In this document: positions 55,495 through 64,000 of the stretch, one piece after another
Layout of the letters: each line of letters starts with the position of its first letter
Numbering within the stretch: the first letter of the stretch is position 1
Origin: Chitinophagales bacterium
GTDB lineage: Bacteria > Bacteroidota > Bacteroidia > Chitinophagales > Chitinophagaceae
Reading direction: 5' to 3'
Length of the DNA: 64,000 bases
Assembly (NCBI GenBank): GCA_026936105.1
Contig: JAIXKI010000011.1
Location: 146,268 to 210,267, forward strand
The notes under the pieces: model-generated
Seen by the model: only the letters and a program-made list of their open reading frames with translations
Databases searched by the model: none
What the model was told of the DNA's origin: nothing
Program-made: the position numbers and the translations under genes

Positions 55495-57243
55495 TTACCG
55501 GTCCACATCCGATAACACATAGTCCACACTTCCCAGAATTGCCAACAGGTCCGGAATGGTGTATCCCCGGCTGATCTCCGGCACAAATTGCATGTGCGGA
55601 AATGAAGGAGTCCTGATCCTGGTCCTGTATGAACCGGTGCTTCCGTCACTGGTCAGGTAATAACCGTTATGACCTTTGGTGGCTTCCACTCCAACGAATG
55701 CTTCGCCGGCAGGAATGACCGGCCCCCATGTAACATTTAAAAAGTGATTGATCAAGGTTTCGATATGTATCATGGTGTATTTCTTGATTGGTGGAGTGGT
55801 AGCAGGATGATCCGATTTATAAGGGCCTTCGGGCATATTATCCAGGCATTGTTGTATGATGCGGAGGCTTTGCCTCATTTCTTCTACACGAACAAGAGCC
55901 CTGTCATAACAATCACCGTTTTGTGCAGTAGGAATGTCAAATTCAAATTGCTCATAACCGGAATAAGGTTGTTTCTTCCTAAAATCCCATTCAAAACCTG
56001 TTGCTCTCAGCCCGGCGCCTGTCACTCCCCATTCTATGGCTTCTTCTGTTGTGTACACTCCGATTCCTACAGTTCGGGCTTTGAAAATATTATTGCGCAT
56101 CACCATCTTGTCATATTCTTTCAATCTCTTCGGGAAATAGTCGAGAAAATCCTTTACCATTTTTTCCCAACCATTAGGAAGATCCTGTGCCACTCCGCCG
56201 ATCCTGAACCAGTTGGGGTGCATCCTGTCGCCGGTAATGGCTTCTACAATTCCAAAAAGTTTCTCACGGTCATAGAAAGTGAGGAATACGGGAGTCATCA
56301 TTCCCAGGTCCTGTGCAAATGTTCCGTACCAGACCAGATGACTGGATATGCGGAACAGCTCGCTCATCATGATGCGGATCACTTTTGCCCTGTCAGGAAT
56401 TTGAATACCTGCCAGTTTTTCCACGCACATTACATAGGGAAAATTATTCATCACGCCACCTAAATATTCCACACGGTCGGTATAGGGAATATAAGTGTGC
56501 CATGACTGGCGTTCACCCATTTTTTCCGCACCGCGGTGATGGAATCCGATATCGGGAACAACATTGACAATGGATTCACCATCCAACTGTAACACCAACC
56601 TCAATACACCGTGAGTGCCCGGGTGCTGAGGCCCGAGATTCAGGAACATGAATTCCTCATCGTCGTTTGATTTTGAGAGCCCCCATTCTTCAGGTTTGAA
56701 TTTCAGCATATCCTGTTCTTCATCCTGTTTGTCTTCGGGTAATTGAAATGGCCCCATCTCTGTAGCTCTTGCCGGATGGCATTTCTGCAGTGGATGACCT
56801 TTCCATGTTCCGGGCATTAAGATCCTTCTCAGGTGAGGATGGCCTTCAAAGTTTACGCCGAACATATCATACACTTCTCTTTCATACCAGTTTGCCGCAG
56901 GCCAGATCTTGGTGATGGAAGTGACGGAAGGTTTATCTGAAGAAAGAGGAACTTTTATCCTGATGAAATTATTCCGGTCGAATGATAATAAAAGATATAC
57001 TATGGTGAATTTGCTGCCCGGATGAACCTTGTGCACTTTTGCCTGCTCATCAATAGCCGTCAGGTCATATAGCATTTTGTATGGCTTGCTGATCTCGTTC
57101 TTTAGATACTTCAGCACTTCAGCAATATGAGCAGCATCCACCCACACAGTCGGGAATTCGTCCCTTGTAGGCTGCACCATCAGTATAGCTTCGCCGAACT
57201 TGTTTTTTAATTCAGAAATTATATCGTTGTCAGTCGTTGTCAT
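55495..57243 (-). CDS. nuoCD: NADH-quinone oxidoreductase fused subunits C and D
   Basis: The 582-residue protein is a fusion of two quinone-module subunits that are separate in most bacteria. The NuoC part (about 1-170) has [23 protein letters not shown] (about 117-139). A short charged linker with DKQDEEQDM lies around 172-180. The NuoD part (about 195-582) has [15 protein letters not shown], the quinone-cavity hallmark, and [19 protein letters not shown]. The linker is not interrupted, and the first part ends with the NuoC sequence TEMGPFQL before it. The fusion is known from Escherichia coli and some Bacteroidota. Confidence 0.96.
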   Translation of the reverse strand: MTTTDNDIISELKNKFGEAILMVQPTRDEFPTVWVDAAHIAEVLKYLKNEISKPYKMLYDLTAIDEQAKVHKVHPGSKFTIVYLLLSFDRNNFIRIKVPLSSDKPSVTSITKIWPAANWYEREVYDMFGVNFEGHPHLRRILMPGTWKGHPLQKCHPARATEMGPFQLPEDKQDEEQDMLKFKPEEWGLSKSNDDEEFMFLNLGPQHPGTHGVLRLVLQLDGESIVNVVPDIGFHHRGAEKMGERQSWHTYIPYTDRVEYLGGVMNNFPYVMCVEKLAGIQIPDRAKVIRIMMSELFRISSHLVWYGTFAQDLGMMTPVFLTFYDREKLFGIVEAITGDRMHPNWFRIGGVAQDLPNGWEKMVKDFLDYFPKRLKEYDKMVMRNNIFKARTVGIGVYTTEEAIEWGVTGAGLRATGFEWDFRKKQPYSGYEQFEFDIPTAQNGDCYDRALVRVEEMRQSLRIIQQCLDNMPEGPYKSDHPATTPPIKKYTMIHIETLINHFLNVTWGPVIPAGEAFVGVEATKGHNGYYLTSDGSTGSYRTRIRTPSFPHMQFVPEISRGYTIPDLLAILGSVDYVLSDVDR

Positions 57244-57305
57244 TGATCTCTTGGGTTGGTATTACACTTATTTCAGTTTCTTCACTGCATCGGATACTAA
57301 AAGAT

Positions 57306-57944
57306 CTACACTTCATCAGGAGGCCTGATCTCTGTCATCTTCATTCTTTCTGCACGTTTCAGATCTCTTTGGGCCGGCATATCAGGCCTTACAATTCCCT
57401 GAGGGCCTATCACCCAGTTCAGAGGCCTTTTTTCTTTTCCTACTTTATCTCTTAATAAAACAATTCCTTCGAGGAAAGCATCGGGACGGGGAGGGCATCC
57501 CGGCACATATACGTCCACCGGCATGAATTTATCCACGCCCTGCACCACACTATATATATCATACATACCACCGGAAGAGGCACAGGCGCCCATAGCGATG
57601 ATCCATCTCGGCGCCATCATTTGTTCATACAGCCGTTTGATAATGGGCGCCATTTTTATGAAAACAGTTCCTGCCACTATCATCATGTCCGCTTCACGGG
57701 GAGTACCACGGATCACTTCAGCGCCAAAACGTGCCACATCATATTTACTCGTGATGCTGGTAGCCATTTCCACATAACAGCAGGAAAGGCCAAAATTGAA
57801 AGGCCAGATCGAATTCTTTCTTCCCCAGGCAACCATGCTTTCCATCGTGGTGAGCACTACGGATTGCTGTACCGTTTCTTCAAATGAACTGTTGCCTTTT
57901 ATTACGGTCGTAGGATCGTTAGCTTTGGTGGTCCACCATTTCAT
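57306..57944 (-). CDS. nuoB: NADH-quinone oxidoreductase subunit B
   Basis: This subunit holds the last cluster, N2, before quinone. The 212-residue protein has the adjacent cysteines in SCCYVEMAT (about 54-62), then [21 protein letters not shown] and [12 protein letters not shown], giving all four ligands. The N-terminal 40 residues are polar. The last 30 residues or so ([22 protein letters not shown]) form a charged tail. It starts 35 bp after nuoA. Confidence 0.97.
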   Translation of the reverse strand: MKWWTTKANDPTTVIKGNSSFEETVQQSVVLTTMESMVAWGRKNSIWPFNFGLSCCYVEMATSITSKYDVARFGAEVIRGTPREADMMIVAGTVFIKMAPIIKRLYEQMMAPRWIIAMGACASSGGMYDIYSVVQGVDKFMPVDVYVPGCPPRPDAFLEGIVLLRDKVGKEKRPLNWVIGPQGIVRPDMPAQRDLKRAERMKMTEIRPPDEV

Positions 57945-57979
57945 TTCTTACACTTTAATTTTCTTAATGATCAGTTTCT

Positions 57980-58450
57980 TTATTCCGAAGTTGATGCTGC
58001 TGTGTTCATGTTGGCCTCAGATGTTTTTTTCTCACGGCTCTCTTTGATCCTTTGATGATAAGCTTTTAAAATTTTCTTACCCGAAGGGCCGAAGTCGAGA
58101 GCGCCGATCCTCCATTCATAAATCAATACAGCAATCAATATGGCAATAAAGAACAATACGATAAAATATCCTGCCCACCCAATCGCTTTCACGGCAATGG
58201 CCCAGGAAACTACAAACACAGCCTCCAGATCGAAAATGACAAAAAACATGGCGATCAGATAAAAGTGGATGGGGAAAAGAACACGGGCAGTGCCGGTGGC
58301 TTCAATACCGGATTCAAAAACCTCATCGGTGGCTTTCTCCTTATGCCTTTCACCAAGAAAATGGGAAGCCACCAGCATGAACGCTGCTAATAGTACAACG
58401 GCTATTCCGTAAACCAGGAATGGCCATAATGTAGTATAGGTAGAGTTCAT
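57980..58450 (-). CDS. nuoA: NADH-quinone oxidoreductase subunit A
   Basis: A three-helix membrane subunit at the quinone site and the first gene of the operon. The 156-residue protein has VFESGIEATGTARVLFPIHFYLIAMFFVIFDLEAVF (about 44-79), the family hallmark with the acidic residues in FDLEAVF. The last 50 residues form a charged, cytoplasmic tail. Its promoter must lie in the 644-bp region upstream (58451-59094). Confidence 0.96.
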   Translation of the reverse strand: MNSTYTTLWPFLVYGIAVVLLAAFMLVASHFLGERHKEKATDEVFESGIEATGTARVLFPIHFYLIAMFFVIFDLEAVFVVSWAIAVKAIGWAGYFIVLFFIAILIAVLIYEWRIGALDFGPSGKKILKAYHQRIKESREKKTSEANMNTAASTSE

Positions 58451-59094
58451 TTGTACCGGGATTTAAACCATTGACAGAAATGATTCAGCATTCAGGAGAA
58501 TCTTTCTTCAATGGCAGTTGCTACTGATCATTGTTGCCCGATATCGGACAAATTCCAAAAACCGTTGACATCACAACCGGTCTTTTCGTTAAGTAATGCG
58601 ATAATAAATTAAATTACCACTCGGATGATTCCTGTTAGAGTAAAGAAAATGACCGGTTTATACTTTTTCTGACTGCAAATTTTACCGACTGGCTTTTGGA
58701 GTAATCAATGACAATTTACCCTTATTTCCAATTAAAAAATTTTGATTTTAAGCACAACAAAAAAATTTACAAAAATGGTGATGTATTAGGTATTTTTGGT
58801 AATGAATGCTGATCGGTGAAAAAAATATTGTAAATATTCGGATACAGATAAGTTTTGGGATCAGTACTTTTTTAAAAAATTTTCTTTCGAAAGAATCAAA
58901 TTATAAATAAAATTTTATTGTAGCTTAGTTTTCAGAAAATTCAAGTGACTTTCAATTCTTATAACTGTTCTTTGTTGGTAAACTGCATTCTTTCAGGTTC
59001 TGATAGTTATCATCATACAAGGTGATCAACTGAAATTGCCCGGAGGCGGGAAAGTAAAATGGTCAAATAATGTTGTTGTCTTGCAATGGCTACT
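58451..59094. other. 644-bp intergenic region upstream of nuoA
   Basis: No gene is visible between the response regulator stop and nuoA. The half near nuoA should contain the nuo promoter, but no exact TAnnTTTG box was found on the minus strand. The half near the regulator is very AT-rich and includes the palindrome TTCTTTCGAAAGAA at 58882-58895. I see no RNA gene. Confidence 0.5.
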
Positions 59095-59724
59095 TCATTC
59101 TATGCTGATCAGTTTATGTAAAAAAGCAAGCCGCACCAGGTCAGCAGTATTTTTTGCCTCAAGTTTGGATAACAGGCTTTTCCGGTACGTATCCACTGTA
59201 TTAATACTGATATTGAGTTGCGCAGCCATTGCTGCATTGGTATGTCCGTCTTTGATCAGGTTAAGGATCTCTTTTTCCCTTCTGCCTAAAACTATTTTTC
59301 CCGTGGTTTGCAGTTCTGCCGAATGCAAAGTCTTGGCTACTTCAAAGGGGAGGTATGTCTTGCCGATGGACGCCAGATGGATGGCTTCCGATAACTCTTT
59401 TTGCGTTGCATTTTTTAAAATATAGCCGGATGCCCCGTTGTCCATCATCTCTTTGATATAGCTTGCCTGGTTAAAAGTGCTGATGCCCAGGATGAATAGT
59501 GACGGATACATTTTTTTCAGTTCTATGCAGAGATCAATACCATTGCCATCCGGAAGGCTTATGTCAAGCAGCAATACATCCGGCAACTGATTTTTTAAAA
59601 ATGCTCTGCAGGATTCTACATTCGAAGCATAACCTATCAGCTCAATATCTTTTTCTTTGGTCAATAAGGAGCGGATACCTTCCACTACCATATAGTGGTC
59701 ATCTGTTATAAATACTTTGATCAT
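59095..59724 (-). CDS. NarL/FixJ-family response regulator
   Basis: The 209-residue protein has a receiver domain (1-120) with DD at 8-9, the phosphorylation site D54 (LLLDISLPDG) and the conserved threonine/lysine region. A LuxR-type helix-turn-helix follows (about 145-205, LGRREKEILNLIKDGHTNAA). Its ATG follows the kinase stop codon directly, so the two are co-translated. Targets are unknown; an inverted repeat just ahead of the kinase gene suggests that it may regulate its own operon. Confidence 0.94.
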   Translation of the reverse strand: MIKVFITDDHYMVVEGIRSLLTKEKDIELIGYASNVESCRAFLKNQLPDVLLLDISLPDGNGIDLCIELKKMYPSLFILGISTFNQASYIKEMMDNGASGYILKNATQKELSEAIHLASIGKTYLPFEVAKTLHSAELQTTGKIVLGRREKEILNLIKDGHTNAAMAAQLNISINTVDTYRKSLLSKLEAKNTADLVRLAFLHKLISIE

Positions 59725-61668
59725 TTATGCAATATTAAATTCAAGGTTCACGGCTGTTCCCTTATCGGGAGAGGAATGGATATCTACAGTGCCTTTCAGC
59801 AATTCCACCCTGGAACGGATATTTTTCCATCCCATACCTCCCTGCCCTTCGCTGAGCTTTGTGTCAAATCCTTTGCCATTGTCTTCCACGTTTACCACCA
59901 ATTTACCATTTTCACCAAACACTTGTACCAAAACTTCTGTAGCCCGTGCATGTTTGATTACATTGTTTAAAAGTTCCTGAACGATACGATAGATGGCAAT
60001 GGCAGTTGATCTTTCCATTTCTTTTTTTGCCATACCCATTGACTGGTAAACAATATTTATTATCCCGGATTTGTTGATCTCGGAAATATAATCTTTCAAT
60101 GCGGCATCCAGCCCATAACGGACCAATACTTCGGGCATCATGTTATGTGCCACTCGCCGCATCTCTTTGATCGAACTGTCCAGCATATCTATACTTCTTT
60201 CAAAAGCCTGGCGGTTTTCCCCGGTCATAATAAGATTTCCTTTCATATCCTGTAGTGAATATTTTACGCCTGACAGCATGCCGCTCAGCCCGTCATGCAG
60301 ATCTTTTGCCAGCCTTGCTCTTTCCTGTTCTTCCCCTTTCAGAACCGCCTGTGCAGCATTAAGTTTTTGTTCCGTTTCCAGTTCACTGATACGTTGCTTA
60401 TGTAATTTTTGTTTACCTCTGTAGTTTCTGTAGGAAAGCAGAAAAATGATCAGCAAAGCGCAGCTGCCGCCAATTAAGAGGAGGTTCAGATAGTTCTTTT
60501 GTTTTATGGTGGCTTCCTGTTGCCTGATACGGTCCTCTTTTTGTGCCATCTGATATTTTACAAACAGGTAGTTGCTGTTGATCTTTTCTTTCTCATTCAA
60601 AATACTGTCGGACAGGCTTATTTGCATTACTGAATATTCATAAGCTTTTTTGAAATCTTTCAAACCTGCATAGTTATCTGCCAGGCCACTGGCAGCATAT
60701 AGTTCATATTCTTTTGCATGCAGCGTATCGGCAAGCTCTTTTGTTTTTAAAAGGTATTTGATACTTTCAGAATACTGATTGTCCAAAAAATAGCAATAAC
60801 CGGTTAGGTAATAGGTTTCCATCCTTTTTACGAGAGGGAGTTTTTCATCGGCAATTTTCATCGCTTCCATAGTCAGGCTGATAGCTTCCTTGATTTTTCT
60901 TTCGTCAGCTAAAGCCAGCGCTTCATTATGAACTGCCAGCCATTGATAGAGCGGGCTTTTAAGATAGGGCAAGAAAGACCTGAATTTGTTATTATATTCT
61001 TGTGTCAGCTCTTTGTTATTGGCATTTTGATAGGATGCTGCCATATTTTGATAGGCCTTTGCAAGGATCAGGGTGTCGTTCGTTTTTTCTGCAAAGCGGA
61101 TATAGTCCCGGCTTATCTGTATGGCGTTATCAGACTGTCTGAGTTTGCTGTATGCAGTGTTCAATCCTGCGTAGCAAAAAGAGATCAGGTAATTGTCTTT
61201 TGTCTGAACTGCATAGCTCAATGCTGACTGAAAGTAATGAACCGTACTGTCATTGTCCGTACCCTGTGGGAGAAGAAGGTTACCCATTGAGAAATAGTAA
61301 AGAGAATGAAGCGGTATGTCAGCCGGCACATTTCTTTTTGCAAAAAGATCCTTTGCATTCAGAATATTGATCAATGCGGAATCATACCGGGCTTGTTTTG
61401 TCTGAAGGATCCCTCTCAGGAGAAGCGCTTTCGCTTTCTCTGTGGTGATATTCAGCTTTTCGCTGAGATGCAGCGCCTCATCCACATATACTTTTTCATC
61501 CAACGCATAGTCTGATGCTATTAATCCCAGGTCATTCAGATAAGCTGCTTTCAGGCTGTCATCCTTATGATTTTTGGTATAGGAGATCCATTCTTCCATT
61601 TCGCGGGTCTGGGCCTGTGAATAAAATGAAAGAAAAGAAAATAAGATCCAAAAGACAACTCTGGCCAT
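59725..61668 (-). CDS. TPR-type sensor histidine kinase (HisKA_3)
   Basis: The 647-residue protein has a signal peptide (1-20, ending SQAQ), a periplasmic domain of tetratricopeptide repeats (about 30-380), one membrane helix (about 393-413), a short coiled coil (420-450) and a HisKA_3 domain with H458 in RLAKDLHDGLSG. A HATPase domain follows with ELLNNVIKHARATEV and DNGKGFD, and GMGWKNIRSRVELLKG near the end. This type is common in Bacteroidota. The signal sensed by the TPR domain is not known. It lies upstream of the response regulator with no gap. Confidence 0.94.
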   Translation of the reverse strand: MARVVFWILFSFLSFYSQAQTREMEEWISYTKNHKDDSLKAAYLNDLGLIASDYALDEKVYVDEALHLSEKLNITTEKAKALLLRGILQTKQARYDSALINILNAKDLFAKRNVPADIPLHSLYYFSMGNLLLPQGTDNDSTVHYFQSALSYAVQTKDNYLISFCYAGLNTAYSKLRQSDNAIQISRDYIRFAEKTNDTLILAKAYQNMAASYQNANNKELTQEYNNKFRSFLPYLKSPLYQWLAVHNEALALADERKIKEAISLTMEAMKIADEKLPLVKRMETYYLTGYCYFLDNQYSESIKYLLKTKELADTLHAKEYELYAASGLADNYAGLKDFKKAYEYSVMQISLSDSILNEKEKINSNYLFVKYQMAQKEDRIRQQEATIKQKNYLNLLLIGGSCALLIIFLLSYRNYRGKQKLHKQRISELETEQKLNAAQAVLKGEEQERARLAKDLHDGLSGMLSGVKYSLQDMKGNLIMTGENRQAFERSIDMLDSSIKEMRRVAHNMMPEVLVRYGLDAALKDYISEINKSGIINIVYQSMGMAKKEMERSTAIAIYRIVQELLNNVIKHARATEVLVQVFGENGKLVVNVEDNGKGFDTKLSEGQGGMGWKNIRSRVELLKGTVDIHSSPDKGTAVNLEFNIA

Positions 61669-61679
61669 TAGCAGGTAAA

Positions 61680-61704
61680 AGTTATTTCGCTTTACAAAAT
61701 AACT
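61680..61704. promoter_or_regulatory. Inverted repeat upstream of the sensor kinase
   Basis: AGTTATTT and AAATAACT, an exact 8-bp inverted repeat with a 9-bp spacer, end 12 bp before the kinase ATG. The size fits the site of a dimeric regulator, possibly the neighbouring response regulator. Confidence 0.45.
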
Positions 61705-61759
61705 CTAAATATTTTTAGAAGGGGCTCCCCTGAAAAAGGGAATCATTCTTTTTCGCTTT

Positions 61760-61775
61760 TCACCTTTTTAGGTGA
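61760..61775. promoter_or_regulatory. Small inverted repeat in the divergent kinase/OmpA promoter region
   Basis: TCACCT and AGGTGA are separated by TTTT. This may be a binding site or a weak hairpin in the 211-bp region between the divergent genes. Confidence 0.3.
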
Positions 61776-61879
61776 TAACGGGGATAAATTATTCTGTCAA
61801 CTTTGTATATAAATTCTTTTACTTATAGGAATTCCAGGTAAACGGTATTGTCAACAAAACATCACTTAAAACATACGAT

Positions 61880-63820
61880 ATGAAAAAGTTACTGATGCTC
61901 CTTGGCTGTAGCCTGTTCTGCTTCCAGATCACCCAGGCGCAGATACTTAAAAGAATTAAGGATAAAGTAAACAAAGCAGTTGAGAAAACCATTGACAAGC
62001 CGGCTGAGAAACCTGCTGAAAAGCCTGCTGCCGAACCCGCTAAAGAAAAGGAGGAAGAACCTCAAACGAATGAGACGGCTGAAGTAAAGAAAGTTGATGC
62101 GGGAACACCATCATATAAAGTGTACAGCAAATTTGATTTTGTCCCGGGAAAAACAATTTTGTATTTCGACAATTTTGAAAAGGACAACATAGGAGAAACG
62201 CCGGAAGGGTGGATGACCACCAACATGTCGGAGGTTGTAGAGATAGAAGGTTTAGAGGGAAAATGGATCACCCTGGAACCCAAGGGAGGAGCAGTGAATA
62301 TTGCCCGCAGCAAAAAACAAAGCTGGGGTGATAATTTCACTGTTGAGTTCGATATTTTCATGGAGCCGGGAATGGAAGGCCAGTCTGATCAATTATATAT
62401 TTATCTCGCTCACTCGGGCGGAAAAATGACAGGCGATGAATCCCTGTTAAATGCTGTAGGCTACGGGGATCGTTTTGAAATAGATTTCGGAATAAATAAG
62501 AAGGATGGAACATTATATGATTTATCAAGCTATAGAAGGGTTGCCACAGGAAAATCGGGTGGTACAAAGTTTTCGAGTGAGCAAGGTATTACAACCGTCA
62601 ACTTTTTGAAGCCGTTGCACATGAGTTTTTGTGTGCAGGGGAAACGCCTTCGTTTCTGGATAAATGAAAAGAAATATCTGGACATCAACTCAGCCATTAA
62701 TCCCGAGGTCATTCCCAATCTCCTCGTATTCACCGGCCACTATTACACCAATTCAAAGTTTTTCGTAAGTAATATCCGCATCGCTAAAGATGTTCCGGAT
62801 ACGAGAGCAGAATTTAATGAAGGAAAGATTGTAAGCAACCTGCTTTTCTACAGCGGCACTGCTAAGATGAAACCGGAAAGCCTGGGCGCATTATTTGATA
62901 TCAGTAAAGTGATCAAAGATGCTTCGGGCCCGGTTAAGATAATAGGCCACACGGATTCTGACGGTGATGATGCACTCAATATGAAATTGTCGCAGCAGCG
63001 TGCAGATGCCGTTAAAGACCTGCTGGTAAAAGAATACGGCATTGATGCCTCCAAGCTCACTACGGAAGGCCGCGGAGAATCCCAACCCATAGCGGATAAC
63101 AAAACGGCAGAAGGGAAAGCGCAAAACCGGAGAGTTGAATTTATCTTTAAACCCGAAGCAGATAATTATAAAAAGCCGGCCGGTAATGCAAGTGTTACTG
63201 CTCCCGCGACAGAAAAAGCAACTGCATCAGTAAAAAAAAACAATGAAACAGCTCATCTGAATAATGCTCCCGGAAGCATGTCATTACAATCTTCCATTTT
63301 GAAAACAACGCTCCACTATGCACAATTTATGACAGGGCCGAAAGGTACTTATGTGCTGGCTGCCAGCAAGGAAGAAGGAAACAGCAAAGAGAATTTTATG
63401 AGAATAACCATCAAACCGGTTGGAGGAAAGTTAGCGCCGGGCACTTATCGGTTTGATGTGCAGAACGCCAAAAATCCTGCGTCTAAAGTAAAGGAGTTAC
63501 CTCAGATACAGGGTTCAGAGGCTGTTCTGTTTTTTGGCAATGGCAATAAACCTTACGTCGCAGGATTTGTACCTTATATCTCTACCCAGCACGAATCCAA
63601 ATATTATGATGAAACAAATTTTAATCCGCCTGCGCCATCGGATGCCTGCAAACTGGTGATTGAATCTGTAAAGGATGGGAAAGCCAGCGGATATTTTGTT
63701 TTGGGTGTAAGAAGCGATGGCAATAAAGCCGTAGTGGTAGGTCACGGCATGACAAGAACCATTACCGGAAAATATGAGGGGCAGATGAAGGGTACTTTTA
63801 AAGATTTACCGGTGTATTGA
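61880..63820 (+). CDS. OmpA-family outer-membrane protein with an N-terminal lectin-like region
   Basis: The 646-residue protein has a signal peptide (1-21, ending TQAQ) and a low-complexity Lys/Pro/Glu/Ala stretch with repeated KPAE units (about 42-70). A beta-rich region follows (about 85-310, starting FDFVPGKTILYFDNF) that looks like a concanavalin-like sandwich. The OmpA C-terminal peptidoglycan-binding domain comes next (about 320-435) with HTDSDGDD and NRRVEF. A 200-residue C-terminal domain without a recognised family ends the protein. OmpA domains bind diaminopimelate peptidoglycan. It is divergent from the sensor kinase. Confidence 0.85.
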   Translation: MKKLLMLLGCSLFCFQITQAQILKRIKDKVNKAVEKTIDKPAEKPAEKPAAEPAKEKEEEPQTNETAEVKKVDAGTPSYKVYSKFDFVPGKTILYFDNFEKDNIGETPEGWMTTNMSEVVEIEGLEGKWITLEPKGGAVNIARSKKQSWGDNFTVEFDIFMEPGMEGQSDQLYIYLAHSGGKMTGDESLLNAVGYGDRFEIDFGINKKDGTLYDLSSYRRVATGKSGGTKFSSEQGITTVNFLKPLHMSFCVQGKRLRFWINEKKYLDINSAINPEVIPNLLVFTGHYYTNSKFFVSNIRIAKDVPDTRAEFNEGKIVSNLLFYSGTAKMKPESLGALFDISKVIKDASGPVKIIGHTDSDGDDALNMKLSQQRADAVKDLLVKEYGIDASKLTTEGRGESQPIADNKTAEGKAQNRRVEFIFKPEADNYKKPAGNASVTAPATEKATASVKKNNETAHLNNAPGSMSLQSSILKTTLHYAQFMTGPKGTYVLAASKEEGNSKENFMRITIKPVGGKLAPGTYRFDVQNAKNPASKVKELPQIQGSEAVLFFGNGNKPYVAGFVPYISTQHESKYYDETNFNPPAPSDACKLVIESVKDGKASGYFVLGVRSDGNKAVVVGHGMTRTITGKYEGQMKGTFKDLPVY

Positions 63821-63833
63821 TGAATGACTGGCG

Positions 63834-64000
63834 CCACGAAGACACCAAGGTACCAGGAAACGCCAAGAGAAAAAATCCTTAGTGAACCTTGGTGCTTCCG
63901 TGTCTTAGTGGTAAGAAAAAAATGTAGGAAACACCAAGACGCTAAGACATAAAGAAACATAAAGAAAAAATCTTAGTGAACCTTAGCGCCTCTGTGCCTT
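63834..64000. repeat. Two tandem copies of a palindromic intergenic repeat
   Basis: Copy A (63834-63912) starts CCACGAAGACACCAAGG and ends with the near reverse complement CTTGGTGCTTCCGTGTCTTA. Copy B (63931 to the window end) starts ACACCAAGACGCTAAGAC and is cut by the window edge. Both share AAGAAAAAAT and CTTAGTGAACCTT in the middle. The words CCAAGAC and CTTAGTG resemble a palindromic repeat family seen in many Bacteroidota and other phyla. Confidence 0.75.

Noticed and set aside
55744..56463. Open frame of 239 codons on the plus strand opposite nuoCD
   Set aside because: It lies within the conserved NuoD part and lacks a signal, domain or promoter.
43488..58450. Missing nuoC or nuoD gene in the complex I operon
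   Set aside because: Both are present as one continuous fused frame; the set is complete.
61980..62090. Repeated KPAE coding stretch considered as a tandem DNA repeat
   Set aside because: It is a low-complexity segment of the OmpA-family protein and is explained by coding sequence.

Overview
The window looks like chromosomal DNA of an aerobic Bacteroidota bacterium, most likely of the Chitinophagaceae or a close relative. The evidence is three SusC/SusD pairs, many exported proteins ending in a beta-barrel-like aromatic residue, lipoproteins of the SusD type, TAnnTTTG-like promoter boxes, sparse Shine-Dalgarno sequences, a three-gene succinate dehydrogenase with a di-heme cytochrome b, and a full 13-gene complex I locus with fused nuoCD. 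The taxonomic call is inference from gene content. No tRNA, rRNA, CRISPR array, transposase or prophage gene was seen.

Layout. 1-4467: the end of an unknown gene, then sdhC-sdhA-sdhB, with a small four-helix-bundle gene inserted between sdhA and sdhB and flanked by an inverted AATGGTT-type repeat. 4632-8132: a very large outer-membrane beta-barrel candidate of unknown function. 8474-13186: an FG-GAP/ASPIC-UnbV surface protein followed by a vanadium-dependent haloperoxidase. 13344-16068: the GTPase-fold ATPase YchF and a fused SpmA-SpmB-like membrane protein, divergently transcribed. 16397-21951: a heparan-alpha-glucosaminide acetyltransferase-like membrane protein, a sulfatase, an exported formylglycine-generating enzyme with both active-site cysteines, and a second sulfatase; this looks like a self-contained sulfated-glycan processing cluster.

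22032-41182 (all minus strand): three consecutive modules, each DeoR-type regulator, then SusC, then SusD. The regulators are all 249 residues and close paralogues, while the SusC/SusD pairs belong to at least two types. Upstream of each regulator lies a tandem array of GCAAAA-like units spaced exactly 10 bp apart that overlaps the probable -33 promoter box. The stretch between regulator and susC is also conserved; in module 3 its ATG opens a 40-codon ORF instead of susC. A lipoprotein amidase sits between modules 3 and 2. Terminator hairpins close all three modules or their neighbours. No glycoside hydrolase is seen in the modules.

41330-43312: a small outer-membrane protein and a NhaD-type Na+/H+ antiporter. 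43488-58450 (minus): nuoA-B-CD-E-F-G-H-I-J-K-L-M-N, complete and tightly packed, ending at a hairpin shared with nhaD. Together with succinate dehydrogenase this provides the two main entry points of electrons into the quinone pool. 59095-61668: a NarL-type response regulator and its TPR sensor kinase, with an inverted repeat just before the kinase start. 61880-63820: a divergent OmpA-family protein. The window ends in two tandem copies of a palindromic intergenic repeat.

The most novel candidate systems are the DeoR-SusC-SusD triplication with its 10-bp-phased operators, and the sulfatase/exported-FGE/acetyltransferase cluster.
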